DNA of 64,000 bases from Hymenobacter armeniacus. Lineage in GTDB: Bacteria > Bacteroidota > Bacteroidia > Cytophagales > Hymenobacteraceae. This document shows positions 52,237 through 60,017 of the stretch, one piece after another. Both the position numbers and the translations under genes were made by a program. Positions within the stretch are counted from its first letter, which is position 1, and every line of letters begins with the position of its first letter. A model generated the notes under the pieces. That model worked only from the letters and a program-made list of their open reading frames with translations. It did not search any database and was not told the origin of the DNA. The stretch covers positions 248,001 through 312,000 of the forward strand of contig NZ_JACXAC010000006.1 of the NCBI RefSeq assembly GCF_014699055.1, given 5' to 3'.

Positions 52237-52358
52237 TCTTCAGGCATCGGCCTCATAGACCCAAGCTGCATCACATGCAAGTGCAAACCCAATTCCTCAA
52301 TGCCTCTAAGTGGCTAGGGTAGCGTCCAACATATAAGGAATTCACCTGCTTTGTGTGC

Positions 52359-52402
52359 AAAAAGGCCCGGTACTGCATCTGTTCAGTACCGGGCTTCTTT
52401 TT
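52359..52402 (+). terminator. Rho-independent terminator after susCD pair 3
   Basis: Perfect 11-bp stem GCCCGGTACTG (52365-52375) with 52384-52394, 8-base loop, T-rich tail, preceded by an A-run. It ends the pair 3 unit, about 120 bases after the lipoprotein stop. Confidence 0.95.
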
Positions 52403-52510
52403 AATATCCCTTTAATCTAAAGTAGAATGATTGACACTAGCTTGCCCATACCGACAGGTATTCCTAAATAATTTACGGAAATCACAAGTTTTCATGAAGA
52501 ATTGATGTCC

Positions 52511-52546
52511 TTTTTGCTCTTGCATGCCTGAATTGTCTTATTTTTG
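52511..52546 (+). promoter_or_regulatory. Promoter of susCD pair 4
   Basis: TTTG at 52513-52516 and TATTTTTG at 52539-52546, spacer 22 bases, one more than the usual limit. The leader to the ATG at 52594 contains three tandem CCATTA units (about 52561-52577). The rest of 52237-52593 holds only the pair 3 terminator and no gene. Confidence 0.65.
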
Positions 52547-52593
52547 ACAGTGTAAACTCACCATTACCATTACCATTTTTTAACCTTTTGTCC

Positions 52594-55500
52594 ATGAAAA
52601 AAACCTTACTCATGAGCCTCGTGCTCATGTTTACTCTCTTACAGGGGGTGTTGGCGCAAACGCGCACCATCTCCGGACGAGTAACTGACCAAAAGACCGG
52701 CGACGGTTTGCCGGGTGTGACGGTGTTGCTGAAAGGCACCACCAATGGCGTTTCCACCAACGCTGACGGTGCTTTCAGCCTTTCTGTGCCGGAATCTGGC
52801 GGTACGCTCGTATTTAGTTCCGTGGGCATGACGACCCAGGAGCGGGCCATTGGCACTAATTCTGACTTCCAAGTAGCGCTGGCTACCGACACCAAACAGT
52901 TAACCGAAGTTGTGGTAACGGGCTATGGCGGTTCGCAGGATGTGAAAGACATCACGGGCTCGGTGGCCAAAGTCACGGAAGAGAAGCTCTTATTGCAGCC
53001 GGTAGTGAGCGCCGACCAGGCTTTGCAGGGCCGCATGGCCGGTGTCAACGTGAACACCACCAGCGGCACCCTCGGTGACCAAGCAGTGATTCGCATTCGC
53101 GGCGCCAACTCCATATCCAACAGTTCGCAGCCGCTGTTTATCCTCGACGGTGTGCCGCTGAACAACAGTGCTCAAGCCAACTCACTCAGCACGCGTTACA
53201 ACCCCTTGGCCGACATCAACCCTAACGACATCGCCTCGGTCGATGTGCTGAAAGACGCTTCTGCTGCCGCCATTTACGGTTCGCGCGGCGCCAACGGCGT
53301 AGTTGTTATCACGACCAAACGCGGGAAATCAGGCACCAACCGCTTGTCTTTCAACTCGTTCTATGGCTTCCAAGATGCCGTACGCACCCCCAAGGTGCTC
53401 AATGGCAGTGATTTTATTGCCATTTCGAACGAAAAGGCAGCCAATGCCCGTGCAGGCAGCGTAGGCGCCCCCGGCAACGTGGGCAACACCAGCATCCCGG
53501 CTGCCATTGCCGCTCCCATCGATGTGAACGGCGACGGTGTTCCGGATGAGACTGACTGGATTAAAGAAGTTTTCCAGCGCGGCACGCAGCAGAACTACCA
53601 GGTGGCTCTGTCGGGCGGCAACGAATTTGCTTCCTACTATGGCTCGGGTGACTGGAACGACCAGAAAGGCATTATCCTGAACAACCGGCTGCGCCGTGGG
53701 TCGGGACGCCTCAACATTGACCTGACTCCCAAGAAATGGCTCAAGAGCGGCGTTAGCCTGAACTACGCCAAGACCTATAACCAAGGCATCAACGGCGAGA
53801 ACGCTCTGGCCGGTGCCACGGTATCGGGCTATACGGCTCCGCCGAACATTCCCGCCTACAACCCCGATGGTAGCTACTACCTAAACAACCTGGGCAACTT
53901 GGGCAACGGCAATAACGCTGTTCCCAGCACGTACGCCCCCAACGCTTACTTCCATATCATTGGTACACTGCGCGAAAACCGCAACGACAACACGGTGCAA
54001 CGCACCCTTGGCAACGGCTACCTCACGGTAGAACCCCTGAAAGGCCTGCAGCTGACCACCAAATACGGCATCGACTACTCCACCAACTTTGAAGACCAGT
54101 ACAGCAGCCCCATCCTGGGCAGCTTGGGTCGTCAGCTTGGCCAGGGTCTGGTGCAGTTGTACAACACCACTCGCACCCAATACAACTGGCAGAACTATGC
54201 GAACTACGACCGTGTATTCAATGAGAAGCACACGATTGGCTTGACTGCTGGTGTTGAATATCAGGAGACGCGCACCCAACTCGTGTACAGTTCCGGTGCC
54301 GACTTCGCCGATACGAAGTTCCAATCGCTGCTTGACGGCCTGTATACCAACCAGACCGGTACTGGTGGCTCCGCTTTCAATAACGGTTTCCAGTCGTACT
54401 TCGCCCGCGCCAACTACAGCTTTGACAACAAATACTACGCCTCGTTCTCATTCCGGGCTGATGCCTCCTCCATTTTCGGAGCGAACAACCAGCGCGGCTA
54501 CTTCCCCGGCGGCTCGGTAGGATGGCGTATTTCGCAGGAGAATTTCATGAAGGGCATCACGGTCATCAACGATTTGAAACTGCGTGCCAGCTACGGCAAA
54601 GTAGGTAACTCTGCCGGTATCGGGTCGTACGCGTCGCGCACGCTCGTAGGTGGCGGCCAATATGCCGACCTCAACGGCTTCAGCATCTCCCAAGTGGGCA
54701 ACCCCTCAGTTGCATGGGAAACGTCGAAGAAGCTTGACATTGGCTTTGATGCAGCACTGGTAAACAACCGCATCAACGTGACGTTCGACTTCTTCAACAA
54801 CGACGTGAGCGGTATATTGCTGTTCGCACCAACGTTGCGCACCACGGGCATTCCCGGTTCGGGTGTAAACCGCAACGTGGGCAGCATGTACAACCGCGGT
54901 GTTGAATTGACCCTCAACACGGTGAACGTGCGCCTGCAAAACGGCTTTACGTGGACCTCAAACCTGAACGGCAGCATCATCAAGAACCGGATTACAGAGT
55001 TGGCCACCCCAAATGACATCACTGCAGGCAACCAGCGCGCCAGCATCGGCAGCAGCGTTGGCATTTATTTCCTGCCCGTGTGGGCCGGTGTGAACCCTGC
55101 CAACGGCAACGCACAGTTCCTGGACAAAGACGGCAATATCAAGCAGTATGATGCCGCTTACACGACCAACTCTACCACTACCCAAGGCCGCTGGCTCACG
55201 GCATCGGGCGATGTGACCACGCCTATCACGGTGGCCGACTACAAGTACACCAACAAGACCGGTTACCCCACCTTCTTCGGTGGCTTTGACAACACTTTCT
55301 CCTTCAAAGGGCTGGAGCTTGGCATCTTCCTGCAATACAGCGGTGGCAACCAGATTTACAACGGTTACCGTGCTGCTCTGCTGAGCAACAGCTTGCAGAA
55401 CAACATCACTGAGATTAAGGACCGTTGGACGACTCCTGGCCAGGAAACGGACATCCAGAAGCTTGTGCTGCGCGATGTGGTGTCGACTCAGGCGTCGACC

Positions 55501-55761
55501 CGTTGGCTCGAAAACGGCGACTTCCTGCGCATTCGCCAGGCTAGCCTGGGCTACAACCTGCCCGACGCTTTCATCAAGCGTTTTGGGGTGAACAACCTGC
55601 GCGTGTACGTGCTGGCACAAAACCTGTACAACTTTACCAAATACAAAGGCTTGGACCCCGAAGTGAACACCAACATCGGCAACAACATTGCCTATGGTGT
55701 TGACGGTCGTTCGGTGCCCCCGACCCGCAGCTTCACCTTCGGCATTAACGTTGGCATTTAA
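52594..55761 (+). CDS. SusC/RagA-family TonB-dependent transporter (pair 4)
   Basis: 1055 residues from the ATG at 52594 (MKKTLLMSLVLMFTLLQGVL); a TTG six bases earlier is unlikely. Signal cleavage near AQ-TR. Regulatory-like domain ISGRVTDQKTGDGLPGVTVL, linker TEVVVTGYGGSQDVKDITGS, plug with FILDGVPLNNS and NPNDIASVDVLKDASAAAIY, barrel ending RSFTFGINVGI. The VTGYG-type linker groups it with pair 1 rather than with pairs 2 and 3. SusD partner 23 bases downstream. Confidence 0.96.
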   Translation: MKKTLLMSLVLMFTLLQGVLAQTRTISGRVTDQKTGDGLPGVTVLLKGTTNGVSTNADGAFSLSVPESGGTLVFSSVGMTTQERAIGTNSDFQVALATDTKQLTEVVVTGYGGSQDVKDITGSVAKVTEEKLLLQPVVSADQALQGRMAGVNVNTTSGTLGDQAVIRIRGANSISNSSQPLFILDGVPLNNSAQANSLSTRYNPLADINPNDIASVDVLKDASAAAIYGSRGANGVVVITTKRGKSGTNRLSFNSFYGFQDAVRTPKVLNGSDFIAISNEKAANARAGSVGAPGNVGNTSIPAAIAAPIDVNGDGVPDETDWIKEVFQRGTQQNYQVALSGGNEFASYYGSGDWNDQKGIILNNRLRRGSGRLNIDLTPKKWLKSGVSLNYAKTYNQGINGENALAGATVSGYTAPPNIPAYNPDGSYYLNNLGNLGNGNNAVPSTYAPNAYFHIIGTLRENRNDNTVQRTLGNGYLTVEPLKGLQLTTKYGIDYSTNFEDQYSSPILGSLGRQLGQGLVQLYNTTRTQYNWQNYANYDRVFNEKHTIGLTAGVEYQETRTQLVYSSGADFADTKFQSLLDGLYTNQTGTGGSAFNNGFQSYFARANYSFDNKYYASFSFRADASSIFGANNQRGYFPGGSVGWRISQENFMKGITVINDLKLRASYGKVGNSAGIGSYASRTLVGGGQYADLNGFSISQVGNPSVAWETSKKLDIGFDAALVNNRINVTFDFFNNDVSGILLFAPTLRTTGIPGSGVNRNVGSMYNRGVELTLNTVNVRLQNGFTWTSNLNGSIIKNRITELATPNDITAGNQRASIGSSVGIYFLPVWAGVNPANGNAQFLDKDGNIKQYDAAYTTNSTTTQGRWLTASGDVTTPITVADYKYTNKTGYPTFFGGFDNTFSFKGLELGIFLQYSGGNQIYNGYRAALLSNSLQNNITEIKDRWTTPGQETDIQKLVLRDVVSTQASTRWLENGDFLRIRQASLGYNLPDAFIKRFGVNNLRVYVLAQNLYNFTKYKGLDPEVNTNIGNNIAYGVDGRSVPPTRSFTFGINVGI

Positions 55762-55784
55762 TCGTGGCTTTTCCTTCTCTTTAC

Positions 55785-57224
55785 ATGAATCATAATTCTA
55801 AATTGCGGCTGGCCGCTTTCTGCGCCCTGCTGCTTGCCTCGGGCACTGGCTGCGATGTTCTTACCCAGGACCCGCCTACAGCACTGACCCAGGAGGATGC
55901 GTTCGCCAATGCCGACCGCATCGCCAAATCGGCCATTGGTATGTACAATGGCTTGCAAAACGCTGAGTTTTTGGGCGGCCGTGCCCTTATCTACAGCGAC
56001 ATTCGCAGCGATGATACCAATCCCGCGGGCTTCTTCGGCAACGTGTCTACGTTCAACCAGCAGGCCAACGATGGTATTGCAACGAACGCTTGGACCGGTG
56101 GTTACAACTCGCTGTACGCTGTAAACTACTTCCTGCAGCAAATTGCCAAAAACCCAGGCAAAACCACTCCTGCGCTGGAATCTCAGTACATTGGAGAGGC
56201 TAAGTTCATCCGGGCCCTCGTGTATTTTCACTTGGTGAATCTGTTTGCTCAGCCCTACAATTTCACCGCTGATGCCTCGCACGCCGGCGTGCCCCTGCAG
56301 TTGACGGCACCGGACGCAAGCAATGCTTTTGATGCCAGTCAAAACTTGTCACGCGCAACCGTTCGTCAGGTGTACACCCAAATCGAGCAGGACCTGAACG
56401 ACGCCATCATCGCACTGCCCGAAACGTACGGGGCTGCTTACGACCGCACCGCGCGTGCGACCAAAGACGCTGCCCGCACTTTGCTGTCGCGTGTGTACTT
56501 GTATAAAGGCCAGTATGCTGAAGCAGCCACCATGGCTAATACGGTAATCACCGGTGGTCGCCGTTCACTGTCGGCAAGTCCCGCTGTTCCGTTCACCGCC
56601 GCAACGTTCACCAACCCCGAGTCGATTTTCTCGGTGGCCATGAACCTCAGTGATAACCCGAACACCAACAACGCACTCGGCCAGCACTATGGTCGCCTGC
56701 GTCGGGCCGACATCAGCGTTACGCCCTACGCGCGTATCGACAGCACACTGTTCCGCAGCAAAGACCGTCGGCGCACGCTGTTGCTCGACCCGTCTACGTT
56801 CCCGGTCACTGCAACAACCAACATCTTCACGCTGAAGTACAACAACGGTTCGGCTGACAATGTGCCGATTGCTCGTTATTCTGAAGTGTTGCTGAACCGC
56901 GCCGAAGGTCTCGCTCAAACCGACCCTGGCATCAGCGCTGAAGCCATCACGCTGTTGAACACGGTACGTCGCCGGTCGCTGCCAACGATTCCGGCTTACC
57001 CCAACTACACGGCAGCGTCTTTTGCCAATAAGCAAGCACTGATTGATGCCATTCTGTTTGAGCGCCGTTTGGAGCTGGCATTCGAAGGCCACCGTTATTA
57101 CGACTTGATGCGCTACAAGCGCAACTCGAGCCGCATCAACTACGGCGAGCAAAAAGCCATTTTCCCAATTCCCAACGTTGATATCCAGCAAAATCCCAAC
57201 CTCGTGCAGAACCCCGGATACTAA
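55785..57224 (+). CDS. SusD/RagB-family nutrient-binding lipoprotein (pair 4)
   Basis: 479 residues from the ATG at 55785; a GTG 21 bases upstream would spoil the signal peptide. Lipidated Cys23 (ASGTGC). Classical SusD/RagB: LTQEDAFANADRIAKSAIGM at the N-terminus, EAKFIRALVYFHLVNLFAQP in the TPR-like core, and the C-terminal RRLELAFEGHRYYDLMRYKR with NPNLVQNPGY. Substrate unknown. Convergent with hslU, with a shared terminator between. Confidence 0.95.
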   Translation: MNHNSKLRLAAFCALLLASGTGCDVLTQDPPTALTQEDAFANADRIAKSAIGMYNGLQNAEFLGGRALIYSDIRSDDTNPAGFFGNVSTFNQQANDGIATNAWTGGYNSLYAVNYFLQQIAKNPGKTTPALESQYIGEAKFIRALVYFHLVNLFAQPYNFTADASHAGVPLQLTAPDASNAFDASQNLSRATVRQVYTQIEQDLNDAIIALPETYGAAYDRTARATKDAARTLLSRVYLYKGQYAEAATMANTVITGGRRSLSASPAVPFTAATFTNPESIFSVAMNLSDNPNTNNALGQHYGRLRRADISVTPYARIDSTLFRSKDRRRTLLLDPSTFPVTATTNIFTLKYNNGSADNVPIARYSEVLLNRAEGLAQTDPGISAEAITLLNTVRRRSLPTIPAYPNYTAASFANKQALIDAILFERRLELAFEGHRYYDLMRYKRNSSRINYGEQKAIFPIPNVDIQQNPNLVQNPGY

Positions 57225-57242
57225 CCCTTCTGACCAAGGCAC

Positions 57243-57277
57243 AAAAAAGCCCCAGCCAAATTGGCTGGGGCTTTTTT
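57243..57277. terminator. Bidirectional Rho-independent terminator
   Basis: Perfect 17-bp hairpin: A6 plus GCCCCAGCCAA (57243-57259) with TTGGCTGGGGC plus T6 (57261-57277). It serves susD pair 4 on the plus strand and hslU on the minus strand. Confidence 0.96.
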
Positions 57278-57300
57278 ATTGATTTATCTAGTAGCCATTA

Positions 57301-58704
57301 CTAAAGAATATACTGACTCAAATCCCGGTTTTTCACCATATCGCTCAGGCGCTCGTCTACCAAGGCAGCCGTGATTTGCACGTGGGCGTGGGCGCCGATT
57401 TTGTCCGGCACGTCGTAAAGGATGTCGTTGAGCAGGCGGCTCATCACCGTGTGTAGGCGGCGGGCACCGATGTTCTCGACCTCGACGTTTACTTCCGAGG
57501 CGATTTCGGCAAGGCGCTCTAGGGCGGCATCATCAAAGGTCAGTTCCACATCCTCAGCCTGGAGCAGGGCTTCGTACTGCTTGGTGAGGGCATTTTTGGG
57601 GTCTTTCAGAATGCGGAAGAAGTCCTCCTTGGTGAGGCTTTGCAGTTCAACACGGATAGGGAAGCGGCCCTGAAGCTCGGGGATGAGGTCGCTGGGTTTG
57701 GAGACGTAGAAGGCCCCGGCCGCAATGAACAGGATGTGGTCGGTGTTGACGATGCCGTACTTGGTGCTCACGGCCGAGCCTTCCACGATGGGCAGCAAGT
57801 CGCGCTGCACGCCCTGGCGGCTCACGTCGGGGCCGCCTTTGCCGCTGCCGCCGCTGGTGGCCACCTTATCAATTTCGTCGATGAAGATGATGCCGGCGTT
57901 TTCGGCCTGCCGAATGGCTTCGTCCTTTACCTCGTCCATGTCGATGAGCTTGGCGGCCTCTTCGTCGAGGAGCAGCTTGCGGGCTTCGGCCACGGTCACT
58001 TTGCGCTTGCGGGTTTTCTTGGGCAGCATGTTGCCGAGCATGTCCTGCAGGCCCGAAAGCGTGCCTTCGTCCATGCCAGGAGGCGCGCCCATGATGCCCA
58101 CACTTGGGCCCGACTGCGCCACCTGAATCTCAATTTTGCGGTCTTCGAGCTCGCCGTTCTTGATTTTCTGGCGGAACCGCTCGCGGGTGCGCTCGTTCAG
58201 CTCGGCGTCGGACGTGGGCACGCCCTCTGCTCCCCCGCTGCCGAAGCCCAGGCCGGATTTGACGCCGGCGGGCTGGTTGATGGCCGGGATGAGGGCGTCG
58301 AGGATAATTTCTTCCACGGCATCGGCGGCCTGGGCTTTCACGGCTTCCTGGCGGCGGGCCTTCACGCGGTTCACGCTTTGCTCGGCCAGGTCGCGCACCA
58401 TGCTTTCCACGTCGCGGCCCACGTAGCCCACTTCGGTAAACTTGCTGGCTTCGACTTTCACAAAAGGCGCGTCGGCGAGATGGGCCAGGCGGCGGGCAAT
58501 TTCGGTTTTGCCCACGCCGGTGGCCCCAATCATGAGGATGTTGTTGGGCACGATTTCGGCCTGCATGTCGGCCGGGGCGTGCAGGCGGCGCCAGCGGTTG
58601 CGCAGGGCAATGGCCACGTGGCGCTTGGCGTCGTGCTGGCCGATGATGTATTTGTCGAGCTCGGCCACGATTTGGGCCGGGGTCAGAAAGGTGTCGTTGA
58701 GCAT
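57301..58704 (-). CDS. hslU: ATP-dependent protease ATPase subunit HslU
   Basis: 467 residues from the ATG at 58704 (MLNDTFLTPAQIVAELDKYI); an extension to 58728 has no support. HslU unfolds substrates for the HslV peptidase. Walker A GATGVGKTEIARRLA (about 60-74), the I domain in the middle (about 110-230), Walker B IIFIDEIDKVA, sensor IAAGAFYVSKPSDLIPELQG and the C-terminal LSQYIL, which inserts into HslV. Length is typical. hslV is not next to it, unlike the common hslVU order. Confidence 0.97.
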   Translation of the reverse strand: MLNDTFLTPAQIVAELDKYIIGQHDAKRHVAIALRNRWRRLHAPADMQAEIVPNNILMIGATGVGKTEIARRLAHLADAPFVKVEASKFTEVGYVGRDVESMVRDLAEQSVNRVKARRQEAVKAQAADAVEEIILDALIPAINQPAGVKSGLGFGSGGAEGVPTSDAELNERTRERFRQKIKNGELEDRKIEIQVAQSGPSVGIMGAPPGMDEGTLSGLQDMLGNMLPKKTRKRKVTVAEARKLLLDEEAAKLIDMDEVKDEAIRQAENAGIIFIDEIDKVATSGGSGKGGPDVSRQGVQRDLLPIVEGSAVSTKYGIVNTDHILFIAAGAFYVSKPSDLIPELQGRFPIRVELQSLTKEDFFRILKDPKNALTKQYEALLQAEDVELTFDDAALERLAEIASEVNVEVENIGARRLHTVMSRLLNDILYDVPDKIGAHAHVQITAALVDERLSDMVKNRDLSQYIL

Positions 58705-58723
58705 ATTGGGAAGAGGAAAAGAC

Positions 58724-58843
58724 CACAACGCCTGTCATCCTGAGCGTCGCGAAGGACCTTCTTACGGTTGAACTACTCGTAGCAACTACAATTGTTCAGC
58801 AGTGAAAAGGTCCTTCGCTGTGCGCAGGATAACAGGCGTTGTG
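58724..58843. repeat. Palindromic repeat, ~37-bp arms (family A, copy 2)
   Basis: Arms 58724-58760 and 58807-58843 pair with a few mismatches; the core CCTGAGCG and GCGAAGGACCTT is shared with the palindrome at 28761-28862. It fills the gap between porQ and hslU (minus strand), so it lies in the 5' region of hslU. Confidence 0.9.
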
Positions 58844-58860
58844 GGATTGGCAAGGGCGGT

Positions 58861-59922
58861 TTACTCTTTCTTCTTAAACAAAGAATCGAGGTTACGAGAC
58901 AGGGTAAAATATTCGCTGGAGCCCGCCGCCTGCAGCGTAGCGTGAGTATAGTCAATTTGGAAGCTGCTAATCTTGAGCATGGCGCCAAAGCTGAGGCCGG
59001 CGCTGCCGCTGGTATTGTCGAGGCGCAATTCGCGGCGCTGGAGGTGGTTGTAGCCCACCCGGAACTGCAGGTTTTTGCTGAGCACCAGCGCCGCAGCCAC
59101 CGTGAAGTGCCGGGCCAGGTTGTCGCCGAAGCTTTTGGTGGGCTTCTTTTCCTGGCCGCTGGCGTCGAGGGTGCCGCGGGCGTTGGGGTCGAGGTACTGA
59201 ATGTCCCACTGCTGCAGGTGGTGGGCCGTGAGCGAGATGCGCACGGGCATGTGCTCGGGCTTCACGGAAGCGCCAATCTGGACGTCGAGCGGCAGCGGGC
59301 CACGCTCGGTGCCGGGGTAGGGAGAGAATTGGTAGCCGGCATTTTTGACGACCAGGCCAGCCGTAAAATCAGACGTGGGATGCTTGTAGACCACGCCGGC
59401 ATCGGCCACACCAGCCAGTGAGCGGTTGCCGGCAATGCTGCTTACGGCCAGTTTAGTAGTGGCCCCGAACGTGAATTTTCCCTTGGTATAAGAGTCCGAC
59501 ACGCCCACCGTGTACTCATTCACGCCCACAGTGCCGAGGCTGTTGCCAGCCAGGTCATAGCTTTCGAAGTTGCCGTAGTTGAGGTAGGTGACGCCGACGC
59601 CGAAGCGGCCATATTTCTCGGTATTGAACACGTAGGCGGCCGTGCTCTGCTTGATATCGGCCACGTAGGCCACGTAGCTCAGCGCCAGGCGGCCGTCCAT
59701 GTCGGGGTTCAGCAGGGCCGGGTTGGCGAAAAGCATGGTCGGGTCGTCGTTGCGAGCCGAGGGACTCATGCCACCCAGGGCTGCCTGTTGCGCGCCCACG
59801 GGCAAGTCCAGAAACGGAAAAACGGTGCGTCCACCCAGCTGTTGGGCAGCCGCCGGCCGCAGCCCAACCAGCCCCAAAGCGAACCCAAACCCGATAACCC
59901 CGCGCGCGAAAAAGTGCTTCAT
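58861..59922 (-). CDS. porQ: Type IX secretion system protein PorQ
   Basis: 353 residues. PorQ is an outer-membrane component of the T9SS, needed with PorU/V/Z for attachment and processing of secreted cargo (family knowledge). Signal peptide at about 1-26 (AAAQQLGG). The mature N-terminus with FLDLPVGAQQAALGGMSPSA and DPTMLFANPALLNPDMDGRL is the PorQ/PorV-like barrel start; beta-strand periodicity continues to the C-terminus. Length fits. Downstream of lon on the same strand, separated by 95 bases. Confidence 0.92.
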   Translation of the reverse strand: MKHFFARGVIGFGFALGLVGLRPAAAQQLGGRTVFPFLDLPVGAQQAALGGMSPSARNDDPTMLFANPALLNPDMDGRLALSYVAYVADIKQSTAAYVFNTEKYGRFGVGVTYLNYGNFESYDLAGNSLGTVGVNEYTVGVSDSYTKGKFTFGATTKLAVSSIAGNRSLAGVADAGVVYKHPTSDFTAGLVVKNAGYQFSPYPGTERGPLPLDVQIGASVKPEHMPVRISLTAHHLQQWDIQYLDPNARGTLDASGQEKKPTKSFGDNLARHFTVAAALVLSKNLQFRVGYNHLQRRELRLDNTSGSAGLSFGAMLKISSFQIDYTHATLQAAGSSEYFTLSRNLDSLFKKKE

Positions 59923-60017
59923 TAGTCTAAGATAAAGCAGGAACAGGGACCTGCTGTGGCCATAACGCTACTGGCTGGGCAGAAAGTACCCCGCCAGCCA
60001 CTTTTACTGACGCCGAA

